The notes below the pieces were generated by a model that did no database searches, was not told the origin of the DNA, and worked only from the letters and a program-made list of their open reading frames with translations. 64,000 bases of DNA, from the NCBI RefSeq assembly GCF_900176375.1, contig NZ_FWYF01000002.1, positions 656,161-720,160 on the forward strand, in the 5' to 3' direction. The DNA comes from Reichenbachiella faecimaris (GTDB lineage Bacteria; Bacteroidota; Bacteroidia; Cytophagales; Cyclobacteriaceae). Below are positions 16,284-24,816 of this stretch, one piece after another. The stretch's first letter is position 1, and each line of letters begins with the position of its first letter. A program made the position numbers and the translations under genes.

Positions 16284-18899
16284 TTACTCGTCTATCTTCA
16301 CTTCATCCAGGTTGATAAATTCAATGTCATTTTGGTCGTTCAGAGTCATGCCAATCACTGCATCATTGCTGATCTTACCTGCCAAAATCTGCTTGGACAG
16401 ATCGTTCAGGATCAACCTCTGCATCACACGCTTCAATGGTCTGGCACCAAACTGAGGATCAAATCCCAATTCGCCTAAGCGATCCAGAACCTGATTAGAT
16501 CCTTCCAACTTCATGCCATTTTCAGCCAATCGCTTCTGAATCAATTTGAACTGAATGCCTACAATCTTACGAATGTTCTCTTTTGTCAATGGACGGAACA
16601 TGATGGTTTCATCCACACGGTTCAAGAATTCAGGTCGTACCGACTGCTTCATCAATTCAAAAACTTCTCGTTTGGTCTTTTCAATTATTTCTCCTTCATT
16701 TTCAGCTGAGAGCTTCTCGAAATTTTCCTGTATCAGATGCGAGCCAATATTGGTCGTCATGATAATAATCGTATTTTTAAAATTCGCTACGCGACCTTTG
16801 TTGTCTGTCAGGCGTCCATCATCCAATACCTGCAACAATACGTTGAAAGCATCTGGGTGTGCTTTTTCTATTTCATCCAAGAGCACCACAGAATATGGTT
16901 TTCTTCTTACTGCTTCAGTCAGCTGACCTCCTTCATCATATCCCACATATCCTGGAGGTGCCCCAATGAGTCTACTCACAGCATGGCGTTCTTGATATTC
17001 TGACATGTCAATTCTCACCATGGCGTTCTCATCATTGAATAGATAATCTGCTAATGCTTTTGCCAATTCTGTTTTACCCACGCCTGTTGTTCCCAAGAAT
17101 ATAAAGGAACCAATGGGTCGGTTTGGATCTTGCAAACCAGCTCTACTTCTACGCACAGCATCAGAAATACTCTCAATCGCTTCAGATTGTCCAGCTACTC
17201 GTTTGCCCAATTCATCTTCTAGGTGCAGCAATTTTTCACGATCACTTTGAAGCATTTTCTGTACAGGAATACCCGTCCACTTAGCTACTACTTCTGCAAT
17301 ATCTTCGGCATCCACTTCTTCTTTCAATAAAGAAGACTCCCCCTGCATCTCAGCCAACTGGACTTTGAACTCTTCCAGTTTCTTTTCAGCTTCTTGGATT
17401 TTACCGTATCTGAACTCAGCCACTTTTCCGAAATCACCTTCGCGTTCGGCTCGATCTGCTTCAGCTTTGAATTTATCTATATTCTCCTTCTCTGTTTGAA
17501 TACCTGTGATTACCGCTTTTTCGTTTTCCCATTTGGCTTTCAGCTCATCCCTTCTTTCAGACAACTCTGAGATTTCTTTAGAAAGTATTTTTTCACGGTC
17601 TTTATTTTTCTCACGTCGAATGGCCGCTCTTTCGATCTCCAATTGCATTATTCTACGTTGAAGTTCGTCCAATTCTTCAGGCAAAGAGTCGATTTCAATC
17701 CTTAGCTTCGAAGCTGCTTCATCCATCAAATCAATCGCCTTATCTGGCAATTGACGATCTGAAATATATCTGCTGGATAGTTCTACTGCTGATATGACTG
17801 CGTCATCTTTGATCCGCACCCCATGGTGTACTTCGTATTTTTCCTTGATTCCTCGAAGGATGGAAATAGCATCCGCCTCGTTGGGTTCGTCTACCAAGAC
17901 CGTCTGGAATCTACGCTCTAGTGCCTTATCCTTCTCAATGTATTTTTGGTACTCTTTTAGGGTCGTTGCGCCTATCGCATGTAATTCTCCTCTGGCCAAT
18001 GCTGGCTTCAATAAGTTGGCCGCATCCATGGCGCCCTCTCCTCCTCCAGCACCAATCAAGGTATGGATTTCATCAATAAATAGAATGATTTCTCCAGCAG
18101 AGTCTGTGACTTCTTTGATGACGGCTTTGAGGCGTTCTTCAAATTCTCCTTTGTATTTGGCACCAGCTACAAGCATACCCATATCCAAAGAATAAAGGAC
18201 TTTGCTCTTTAGGTTTTCTGGTACATCTCCATCTATGATTCTTTGAGCCATGCCTTCTATGATGGCCGTCTTACCAACACCTGGTTCACCAATGAGCATA
18301 GGGTTGTTTTTTGTTCTTCGAGACAAAATTTGCAGAACTCTGCGGATTTCTTCGTCACGACCAATCACTGGATCGATCCTCCCATCCTTGGCCAACTGAT
18401 TTAAGTTTATAGCGTATCGCTCCAAAGATTGATAATTAGACTCTGCGTTTTGACTATTCACTTTACTTCCTCCTCTTAGTTCATTAATTGCGGATTCGAG
18501 ATCTTTCTGATTGAAACCGACTTCTTTTAAAATACTTGCGGTTTTATCCTTTCCGGCCAAAATGCCTAATATCAAATGTTCGATAGCTACAAATTCATCT
18601 CCCTGCTTTTTAGCAATGGATTCTGCCTTAGTCAATGCAGCAGCTGAATCATTAGATAAGTGGGGCTGTTGTCCAGATACTTTTGCATAACTCGCAACTT
18701 GATTGACAATTTTCTGTGTCAGCTGATCTTTATTAATTCCCAATTTCTTGGAAACAAAACCAATAACATTTTCGTCAGATTCCAGAATACTCTGAAATAG
18801 GTGCGCAGGCTCTATGGCCTGTTGGCCATTAGCCAAAACCAGCTCTCCGGCTTTGTTGATGACCTCTTGAGATTTAACTGTATATATATTGAAATTCAT
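16284..18899 (-). CDS. clpB: ATP-dependent chaperone ClpB
   Basis: Hsp100 disaggregase that works with DnaK to rescue aggregated proteins, 871 residues, full length. Order: ClpN double repeat (1-145), AAA1 with Walker [10 protein letters not shown] (about 205) and [12 protein letters not shown], then the coiled-coil middle domain (about 405-525) that separates ClpB from ClpA/C. AAA2 follows with GTTGVGKTE (about 606), [31 protein letters not shown] and the C-terminal [13 protein letters not shown] sensor-2 region. Single gene with its own terminator. No clear heat-shock operator such as CIRCE is seen upstream. Confidence 0.98.
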   Translation of the reverse strand: MNFNIYTVKSQEVINKAGELVLANGQQAIEPAHLFQSILESDENVIGFVSKKLGINKDQLTQKIVNQVASYAKVSGQQPHLSNDSAAALTKAESIAKKQGDEFVAIEHLILGILAGKDKTASILKEVGFNQKDLESAINELRGGSKVNSQNAESNYQSLERYAINLNQLAKDGRIDPVIGRDEEIRRVLQILSRRTKNNPMLIGEPGVGKTAIIEGMAQRIIDGDVPENLKSKVLYSLDMGMLVAGAKYKGEFEERLKAVIKEVTDSAGEIILFIDEIHTLIGAGGGEGAMDAANLLKPALARGELHAIGATTLKEYQKYIEKDKALERRFQTVLVDEPNEADAISILRGIKEKYEVHHGVRIKDDAVISAVELSSRYISDRQLPDKAIDLMDEAASKLRIEIDSLPEELDELQRRIMQLEIERAAIRREKNKDREKILSKEISELSERRDELKAKWENEKAVITGIQTEKENIDKFKAEADRAEREGDFGKVAEFRYGKIQEAEKKLEEFKVQLAEMQGESSLLKEEVDAEDIAEVVAKWTGIPVQKMLQSDREKLLHLEDELGKRVAGQSEAIESISDAVRRSRAGLQDPNRPIGSFIFLGTTGVGKTELAKALADYLFNDENAMVRIDMSEYQERHAVSRLIGAPPGYVGYDEGGQLTEAVRRKPYSVVLLDEIEKAHPDAFNVLLQVLDDGRLTDNKGRVANFKNTIIIMTTNIGSHLIQENFEKLSAENEGEIIEKTKREVFELMKQSVRPEFLNRVDETIMFRPLTKENIRKIVGIQFKLIQKRLAENGMKLEGSNQVLDRLGELGFDPQFGARPLKRVMQRLILNDLSKQILAGKISNDAVIGMTLNDQNDIEFINLDEVKIDE

Positions 18900-19003
18900 A
18901 ATTCTTCCTTATTTGACGAGAAGTCGATCAAATCGCATTCCATTTAGCTCTGCCGATAAATTTTCTGACGATCTGTCCGTGAAAATTTGTTAATTACTCA
19001 TTA

Positions 19004-19022
19004 TCAGGACATTATGTCCTGA
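19004..19022. promoter_or_regulatory. Palindrome between clpB and the TRAP binding-protein gene
   Basis: TCAGGACA-TTA-TGTCCTGA: perfect 8-bp arms with a 3-base spacer, roughly midway in the 213-base divergent gap. The symmetry fits a dimeric regulator; which of the two genes it serves is unknown. Confidence 0.45.
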
Positions 19023-19113
19023 ATTACAGTCTTGCGTTGCCAAGGTGTCTGATTGATCTAGGTCTTATGCGATTAATACTCTATTTTCGAAATACAGATT
19101 TAATTAAAGCAAT

Positions 19114-20229
19114 ATGTCGAATAACGGACGTAGAAAATTCATTAAAACAGGAGGGTTAGTGGCTGCTGCAAGTGCAGCTGGTTTATTGGCGGCATGCGAT
19201 AAAAAAGAACTCAAAACCAAAGATGTAAATATCAACTTCAACAATACCTACCATTGGAAAATGGTGACCACCTGGCCTCCGAATTTTCCCGTGCTGGGAG
19301 AGGGCTGCAAGCTGCTTGCGAAATGGATAGAAGAAATGAGCGGAGGCCGTTTGAAAATTGATGTTTATGGTGGTGGTGAGCTTATTCCCTCTTTAGAGTG
19401 TTTTGATGCGGTAAGTCATGGTGCTGTAGAAATGGCGAGTGGCTCAGGGTATTATTGGGCAGGTAAAATACCTTCAGCACAATTTTTCTCTTCTGTTCCA
19501 TTTGGTATGAACGCCCAACAGATGAATGCGTGGATCATCAATGGTGAAGCCAATAAACTCTGGGATGAAATTTACGAGCCATTCAATTTGATTCCTTTGC
19601 CAGGCGGAAATACAGGGGTTCAAGCTGGAGGCTGGTACAACAAAGAAATCAATACAATTGAAGATTATCAGGGTTTGAAAATGCGAATGCCTGGACTCGG
19701 TAGTAAGATTATCAACAAAGCTGGAGGCACAGCCGTGCTAGTTGCTGGTGGAGAACTTTTTACAAATCTTGAGCGAGGCGTAATTGATGCTACAGAATGG
19801 ATTGGTCCCTATCACGACTATTTGATGGGCTTTCATAGAGTGGCCAAACACTACTATTATCCAGGTTGGCACGAGCCAGGAACTGTTCTTGAGATGATTA
19901 TGAACAAGGACAAGTTCAATGAATTACCCAGAGATTTGCAAGAAATAGTTCGATCAGGTATTTATAGATTGAACCAATGGATGCTTCTGGAGTTTGAACA
20001 AAAGAACTCGGTCTATCTTCAGAAGATGAAAGATGAAAATGTTGATATTCGTCCGTTTTCGAAGGAAGTACTAAATCCGCTAAAGGAAATTGCTGAAGAG
20101 GTAGTTTTAGAATTAGTAGAGTCTGATGCTCAAAGTAAGAAAATATATGAGCACTATACTAAATTTAGGAAACAGATCAGTGGTTGGTCAGAAATCAGTG
20201 AGAAGTATTATTATAAAAATGTGCTATAG
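19114..20229 (+). CDS. TRAP-type solute-binding lipoprotein (DctP family)
   Basis: Extracytoplasmic binding protein of a TRAP transporter, 371 residues. The N terminus has a twin-arginine motif RRKFIK (6-11) combined with a lipobox (LAAC, Cys28), so it is probably exported folded and then lipidated. The DctP fold is clear: TWPPNFPVLGEGCKLLAKWIEEMSGGRLKIDVYGGGEL, then the EDYQGLKMRMPG hinge with the conserved Arg that binds a carboxylate, and GVIDATEWIGPYHDY. Ligand probably an organic acid such as an alpha-keto acid. No dctQ or dctM membrane genes are adjacent, so its partners are elsewhere or absent. Confidence 0.9.
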   Translation: MSNNGRRKFIKTGGLVAAASAAGLLAACDKKELKTKDVNINFNNTYHWKMVTTWPPNFPVLGEGCKLLAKWIEEMSGGRLKIDVYGGGELIPSLECFDAVSHGAVEMASGSGYYWAGKIPSAQFFSSVPFGMNAQQMNAWIINGEANKLWDEIYEPFNLIPLPGGNTGVQAGGWYNKEINTIEDYQGLKMRMPGLGSKIINKAGGTAVLVAGGELFTNLERGVIDATEWIGPYHDYLMGFHRVAKHYYYPGWHEPGTVLEMIMNKDKFNELPRDLQEIVRSGIYRLNQWMLLEFEQKNSVYLQKMKDENVDIRPFSKEVLNPLKEIAEEVVLELVESDAQSKKIYEHYTKFRKQISGWSEISEKYYYKNVL

Positions 20230-20244
20230 GCTTCTCACTCATAG

Positions 20245-20299
20245 CTTTTCCAAAGTTGGTCTTGATTTGGTAGGCAAATGAAGTACAGCTTTGGAAAAG
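20245..20299. terminator. Long inverted repeat between convergent genes
   Basis: CTTTTCCAAAG (20245-20255) and CTTTGGAAAAG (20289-20299) are perfect 11-bp arms around a 33-base loop, exactly filling the gap between the TRAP gene and the convergent TfoX-like gene. It may protect both mRNA 3' ends; it has no T-run. Confidence 0.4.
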
Positions 20300-20626
20300 T
20301 TAGAGCTTACTTTCAGCATGCTCAATCCCCAAGTTGACCCAATGTGCCAGATCCGTTTCAGACTGAAAACCATCAGCCGAAACATAGACAAACTCTTTAA
20401 GCGCCTTTCCTGTAAAGTCCATTGGGCGAACGTATTCTTTTTTCAGTTCTTCTTGATCCTTTGGAGAAATAATGCGCACACATAAATCCTCCTTGACAAT
20501 CCCCACGCACATTTTGCCTTGGTATAAATAACAAAGCCCCCCAAACATTCTCTTCTCTGTAATCTTAGCGCCATAAGGCTCCAGGTGCTGGCGAAGTCTG
20601 GTTGCTAGTTCTTGGTTGTAGGCCAT
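20300..20626 (-). CDS. TfoX/Sxy N-terminal-domain protein
   Basis: 108-residue protein made only of the TfoX N-terminal domain, recognised by KRMFGGLCYLYQGKMCVGIVKEDLCVR and the C-terminal GKALKEFVYV segment. In gamma-proteobacteria full TfoX controls competence genes with CRP; the stand-alone domain in Bacteroidota has no established role, so a link to competence is not claimed. Adjacent upstream gene is the ElaA-like acetyltransferase, 37 bases away on the same strand. Confidence 0.8.
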   Translation of the reverse strand: MAYNQELATRLRQHLEPYGAKITEKRMFGGLCYLYQGKMCVGIVKEDLCVRIISPKDQEELKKEYVRPMDFTGKALKEFVYVSADGFQSETDLAHWVNLGIEHAESKL

Positions 20627-20663
20627 AGTATTAATTGTCTAACGAATAATGAAAAGTATTATA

Positions 20664-21110
20664 TTATTCTCTATTCATTTGTTTTCCCATATCTACATGA
20701 GGAATGCCATCTTCCAGATAAACGTCAGACGTTTTTTCAAAACCAAAAGACGCATAAAAGTCTGTTAAATAATCCTGTGCTTGAAGAACCACAGATTTTA
20801 TTTCTTCTTGATTTTTGGAAATTTCCAATGCCTTTTCTATCAATTTTCTACTTGCGCTTTTTCCTCTAAAATCTGACGCCGTCACCACGCGGCTTATTTT
20901 TGCTTTGTTCTCATTGGATACGTTCAATCTCAAATAGGCTTTAGGCACCCCGTCCTTTTCCACAAAAAAATGTTCTGCCGATTGATCGGAATTATCCAAC
21001 TCCGGATAAGGGCAGTTTTGCTCTACAACAAATACGTCAACTCTTAACTTGAGTATTTGATAAAGCTGATCAGGAGACAGCTGATGAAATTTTTTTATTT
21101 GTATTTCCAT
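20664..21110 (-). CDS. ElaA-like GNAT acetyltransferase
   Basis: GNAT-fold N-acetyltransferase, 148 residues, closest in motif order to ElaA: QLYQILKLRVDVFVVEQNCPYPELD at the N terminus, AEHFFV, the acetyl-CoA loop RVVTASDFRGKSASRKLI, and the end GFEKTSDVYLEDGIPHVDM. Substrate unknown. Its first 41 bases lie inside the end of the MFS transporter gene in another frame, which suggests translational coupling with that transporter. Confidence 0.85.
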   Translation of the reverse strand: MEIQIKKFHQLSPDQLYQILKLRVDVFVVEQNCPYPELDNSDQSAEHFFVEKDGVPKAYLRLNVSNENKAKISRVVTASDFRGKSASRKLIEKALEISKNQEEIKSVVLQAQDYLTDFYASFGFEKTSDVYLEDGIPHVDMGKQMNRE

Positions 21111-22320
21111 GGGCTTCGGCGTTTAGCCTGTATTTCAAATATAAACAAAGTCCCAGGCCTACAGCTGTTGCCACAAGGATCATACTCCAGGTAAAGTTGT
21201 AACCATGAGTTTCAATAAGTTGCATGCCAATATTGGGACCAATAATATGTGCCGCAGAAAAGGCAATCGGAAACAGGGCCATATATTCTCCGGCTTTTCC
21301 TTTTTCAGATCTTTCCATAGCAAATGAATTGGCAAAAGGGAAAATAAGCATTTCGCCAAGGGTAATAAAAAACATACTGACAATCAATATACCCGCCCAT
21401 TCAGAAAGGTTGAATACCCAAAACCCCATACCAAGGACTAAAGTGCCTATCAATAAAACAGAAGCTTTGGAAATTCTGCTCTTCTCCAACCAATTGATCA
21501 AAGGCATTTCAAATAAAAATATTAACATGCCATTCATGCCTAAGAGTAATCCAATTTGCCCTTCTGAAAGGTGATGTATGGTTTTATAATAAATAGGCAC
21601 AGTAGCAAACATTTGCAGAAAGACAATCGCAGTAAGAAAAACAATGGCCAGAAAAACCAGATAAGGTAAATCTGAGTAAGCCGACTGCCGTTTTTGACCA
21701 GTTGCCATTTGCTCATTCACTGGCTTACCATCTTTTTCATTAAGCAAAAGATATAATAATATAGAAGCAACTAAACATGTAATTCCGTCTATCCAGAACA
21801 AGGAGCCATAAGTCATAGTCGCAATAATTATTCCTCCCATGGCTGGACCAAATGAGAAACCTAGATTGATGGCCAAGCGAATCAATGTGACGGAACGCGT
21901 GTTGTTTTCTGGTTTGCTGTAAGCTCTTATCGACACATACATGGCTGGCCTAAACATATCTGCGATTAGCATCAGGATAAATATCCCACCTACAAGAAAC
22001 CAAAATTCGTTTAGATATTGCACAATTATAAATACTACTCCAGAACCAATTAGACTAAACAACATGATTTTGTAATAACCAAAGTGATCTGTGAGTTTAC
22101 CTCCAAGCCAGGCACCTAATATCGAGCCTGTGCCAAATGCCGTCATGACCCATCCCACTTCTGAAAGAGAATAGCCCAAACTTGCCGTGAGGTACAGAGA
22201 CAAAAAAGGCACCACCATGGTGCCCGCTCTATTGATCAATGTGATTAAGGCAAGCAGCCATATTTCTCGAGAAAGTCCTTGGTAAGATTGGATGTATGCG
22301 TTGAGTTGTCGTCTGATCAT
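21070..22320 (-). CDS. MFS transporter, drug-efflux type
   Basis: Major facilitator superfamily protein of 416 residues with twelve predicted helices. The loop after helix 2 (GAWLGGKLTDHFGYYKIM) is the MFS motif A, and an Arg-Asn-Thr-Arg-Ser segment in helix 4 matches proton-coupled DHA1 antiporters of the MdtH type. It probably exports a hydrophobic compound. Gene order with the overlapping ElaA-like acetyltransferase suggests a two-gene modify-and-export unit, but no substrate can be named. Confidence 0.85.
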   Translation of the reverse strand: MIRRQLNAYIQSYQGLSREIWLLALITLINRAGTMVVPFLSLYLTASLGYSLSEVGWVMTAFGTGSILGAWLGGKLTDHFGYYKIMLFSLIGSGVVFIIVQYLNEFWFLVGGIFILMLIADMFRPAMYVSIRAYSKPENNTRSVTLIRLAINLGFSFGPAMGGIIIATMTYGSLFWIDGITCLVASILLYLLLNEKDGKPVNEQMATGQKRQSAYSDLPYLVFLAIVFLTAIVFLQMFATVPIYYKTIHHLSEGQIGLLLGMNGMLIFLFEMPLINWLEKSRISKASVLLIGTLVLGMGFWVFNLSEWAGILIVSMFFITLGEMLIFPFANSFAMERSEKGKAGEYMALFPIAFSAAHIIGPNIGMQLIETHGYNFTWSMILVATAVGLGLCLYLKYRLNAEAHGNTNKKISSAVS

Positions 22321-22450
22321 CTTGTTGGTTTGGTAATGAATGAGTACGTTCGATATTGAATACGGACAAAATTCTTACGACCGAAAGAGAAGAAAGGATA
22401 CTTTTTTAGTATGAAATAAAATACTGACAATTATTGGTCAAGCTAATCCG

Positions 22451-22864
22451 TTACGGAATTTGTTCCAGATTCTTCACCTCTGCTTCACCATCCAGCACAA
22501 TTCTATTTCTTCCTGTTTCAGTCTCAAAATATTGCGTACTTATTATGGCAATGTGCTTACCTTCTCGGATTTCCTTTATTTCTAATTTGACCGTGTATCT
22601 TTTGTCTGGGTAAATTGCCCTTTTGAAATCTAGCTTCTGACTCAGATAAAAAGTACCTGGGCCTGGAAACTCCATCCCTAATATTTTAGAAATAATGGCT
22701 GAGGTAAATATGCCATGCACTATGGGCGATTTGAAATTGGTAGTAGCGGCAAAATCGGCATTGATATGAAGAGGGTTTTTATCACCAGATAATTCTGCAA
22801 AGGCATTGACTTGGTTTTGTGTAATGATAAAATCCGTTTCGTAAGTATCTCCGACTTGTAGCAT
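22451..22864 (-). CDS. MaoC-like (R)-enoyl-CoA hydratase
   Basis: Hot-dog-fold MaoC dehydratase/hydratase, 137 residues. The hydratase 2 motif is intact: SGDKNPLHINADFAATTNFKSPIVHG contains the catalytic Asp and His with the usual spacing. It should hydrate trans-2-enoyl-CoA to the (R)-3-hydroxy form. Its position just downstream of the thiolase-MarR operon on the same strand supports a role in fatty-acid metabolism, although two terminators separate it from that operon. Confidence 0.88.
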   Translation of the reverse strand: MLQVGDTYETDFIITQNQVNAFAELSGDKNPLHINADFAATTNFKSPIVHGIFTSAIISKILGMEFPGPGTFYLSQKLDFKRAIYPDKRYTVKLEIKEIREGKHIAIISTQYFETETGRNRIVLDGEAEVKNLEQIP

Positions 22865-22936
22865 ATAAGAATTATTCTGTGTTTCTAAATCTGATACAAG
22901 ATATTTCAGCCAGTCAACAAAACAAGCGCCATAAAA

Positions 22937-22969
22937 GAAAAAAGCAGATGATCGCCCGTGATCATCTGC
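22937..22969 (-). terminator. Intrinsic terminator
   Basis: Perfect 10-bp stem GCAGATGATC/GATCATCTGC with a 6-base loop, followed on the minus strand by six T. Confidence 0.75.
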
Positions 22970-23150
22970 TAGTCATTTGTTGGATTAGTATGCTAAGTAG
23001 TCTAATAAAAAAGTCCACTTGGATTATAAAAATAACCAGAAACCAAAGAAGTTGGAAATATTACATTTAGTATTTTATTGGATCAGAATAGTATACTGTA
23101 AATAATTAAATTATAAAATAATATTTTATTCATTGCAGAAATGGGCAAAT

Positions 23151-23179
23151 AAAAAGGCCTCAATTTCTTGAGACCTTTT
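23151..23179 (-). terminator. Terminator of the thiolase operon
   Basis: 12-bp stem with one mismatch (AAAAGGCCTCAA against TTGAGACCTTTT) and a TTTC loop, followed by T-rich sequence on the minus strand, 34 bases after the thiolase stop codon. Confidence 0.7.
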
Positions 23180-23212
23180 ACGCAATCAGCGTTTTCTCAT
23201 AAAAAAGTCTAA

Positions 23213-24388
23213 TTACTTCAGGAATTCGTAGATTCCAGCTACGCCCTGGCCACCACCTACGCAGGCAGTTACCATTCCGTATTTTTGTTTTCTTCTTCTC
23301 ATTTCATTGATCAGCTGCACAGACAATTTTGCTCCTGAGCATCCTAGTGGGTGGCCCAAGGCAATGGCACCTCCATTAGGATTTATTTTTTCTGGATCCA
23401 AACCTGCTTCTTTGATCACAGCCAAAGACTGTGTCGCAAATGCCTCGTTCAATTCGAATTGATCAATGTCATTCAATTTCAATCCAGCTTGCTTCAATGC
23501 TTTCGGAATAGCAGCTACCGGCCCAATGCCCATAATTCTTGGATCTACTCCAGCAGCTGTATATGTCACCATTCTGGCTACTGGCTCCAGTTTCAATTCT
23601 TTGACCATGGCTTCTGACATGACCATCACAAAAGCAGCTCCATCTGAAGTTTGTGAAGAGTTGCCCGCAGTCACTACACCACCCATTTTAAAGGCAGGCT
23701 TCAATCGAGCCAGGCCTTCCATTGAAGTTCCTGCTCTCGGCCCTTCGTCAGTATCCACTATATATTCACGTTCAGCTTTTTTGCCTTCTTCGTTTACATA
23801 AGTTTCCTTAACTGTGATTGGAACGATCTCGTCCTTGAATTTTCCAGCTGCCAAGGCTGCCAAGGCCTTGTCATGTGATTTAACAGAAAACTCATCAGCC
23901 TCTTCTCGAGAAACTTTGTAATCCACAGCAATCTCTTCTGCCGTCAGTCCCATACCTAGATAATATTCTGGCGTCTTTTCGGCAATTTTCCAATTCAATG
24001 CAGTTTTGTATCCTAACATTGGAACCAAAGACATGCTTTCAGTTCCCCCTGCGATAATACAATTCGCCATTCCAGCTTTGATTCTTGCTGCAGCTATGGC
24101 AATCGTTTCCAATCCAGAACCACAGTATCTGTTCACTGTAACTCCAGGTACTTCAATCGGCAAAGAAAGAAGAGAAATCATTCTACCCATTTGCATGCCT
24201 TGCTCTGCTTCGGGAATGGCATTACCCACGATCAAGTCGTCAATTCTTTTGGGGTCAAGCGCTGGAACATCCGCCACCAAGTGCTTGATTACGTCAGCGG
24301 CCAAATCATCTGGACGAGTAAATCTAAAGCCTCCCTTTTTTGATTTGCCAATTGCTGTTCTATATCCGTTTACTATATATGCTTCCAT
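23213..24388 (-). CDS. Acetyl-CoA acyltransferase (thiolase)
   Basis: Thiolase of 391 residues that cleaves 3-ketoacyl-CoA in the last step of beta-oxidation. All catalytic motifs are present: nucleophilic Cys in NRYCGSGLETIA (about 90), His in GGAIALGHPLGCSGAK, and the second Cys in TACVGGGQGVAGIYE at the C terminus. It is the last gene of the operon MarR - dehydrogenase/hydratase - four-helix protein - thiolase, the usual Bacteroidota beta-oxidation arrangement. A FadA-like role is likely; acetoacetyl-CoA thiolase is the alternative. Confidence 0.94.
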   Translation of the reverse strand: MEAYIVNGYRTAIGKSKKGGFRFTRPDDLAADVIKHLVADVPALDPKRIDDLIVGNAIPEAEQGMQMGRMISLLSLPIEVPGVTVNRYCGSGLETIAIAAARIKAGMANCIIAGGTESMSLVPMLGYKTALNWKIAEKTPEYYLGMGLTAEEIAVDYKVSREEADEFSVKSHDKALAALAAGKFKDEIVPITVKETYVNEEGKKAEREYIVDTDEGPRAGTSMEGLARLKPAFKMGGVVTAGNSSQTSDGAAFVMVMSEAMVKELKLEPVARMVTYTAAGVDPRIMGIGPVAAIPKALKQAGLKLNDIDQFELNEAFATQSLAVIKEAGLDPEKINPNGGAIALGHPLGCSGAKLSVQLINEMRRRKQKYGMVTACVGGGQGVAGIYEFLK

Positions 24389-24457
24389 ATTAATTTAGAT
24401 TTTAGTAGTTAGAATTTAGTACTTAGACTTCTCTAACTGTTGATATTAATTTTCTGG

Positions 24458-24778
24458 TCATTTCTGAAGCTCATTTATTTCAGCAATGAGTTTTTCAGAT
24501 TCTGTGTCCGTAATAAACTTTGACTTCTCTGCAATTATCAATTGTGTTTCTAGCTCATTTGCAGAACCAATAGAAATATCCAAAAAATGTGCGAAATCTT
24601 TATCTGAATTTCGACCAGAGCCCTCAGCAATATTTGAGGGAATTGATATAGCACACCTTTTCATTTGGCTTGTTAGACCATATTTCTCGGAATCTGGTAA
24701 TTGTTCTAACAACTTATAAGTATCAATAACTGTTTCAATTCCTCTTTGCCAAATCTTGAGTTCTCTAAAATTGTGCAT
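24458..24778 (-). pseudogene. Four-helix-bundle (S23-type) protein, C terminus frameshifted
   Basis: Member of the four-helix-bundle family first found in 23S rRNA intervening sequences (S23/IVP type): FRELKIWQRGIE, GLTSQMKRCAISIPSNIAEGSGR and ELETQLIIAE are characteristic. The frame stops early after INELQK at TGA. Adding one A in the run just before the stop would continue with MTRKLISTVREV and a TAA, which is the kind of ending seen in homologues, so about 12 residues appear lost by a one-base deletion. The helices are otherwise complete and the protein may still fold. Function unknown; its place inside the beta-oxidation operon is probably an accidental insertion. Confidence 0.72.
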
Positions 24779-24816
24779 CGTCTAAAGTCTATTTACTAAA
24801 TACTAATGTCGGAACT

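Larger units (their letters stand above)
22865..23212. other. 348-base gap with two terminators
   Basis: Contains the minus-strand terminators at 23151-23179 and 22937-22969 with about 180 bases of AT-rich sequence between them, and the presumed promoter of the MaoC gene downstream of the second. No ORF worth calling. A short transcript ending at the second terminator is possible. Confidence 0.55.
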
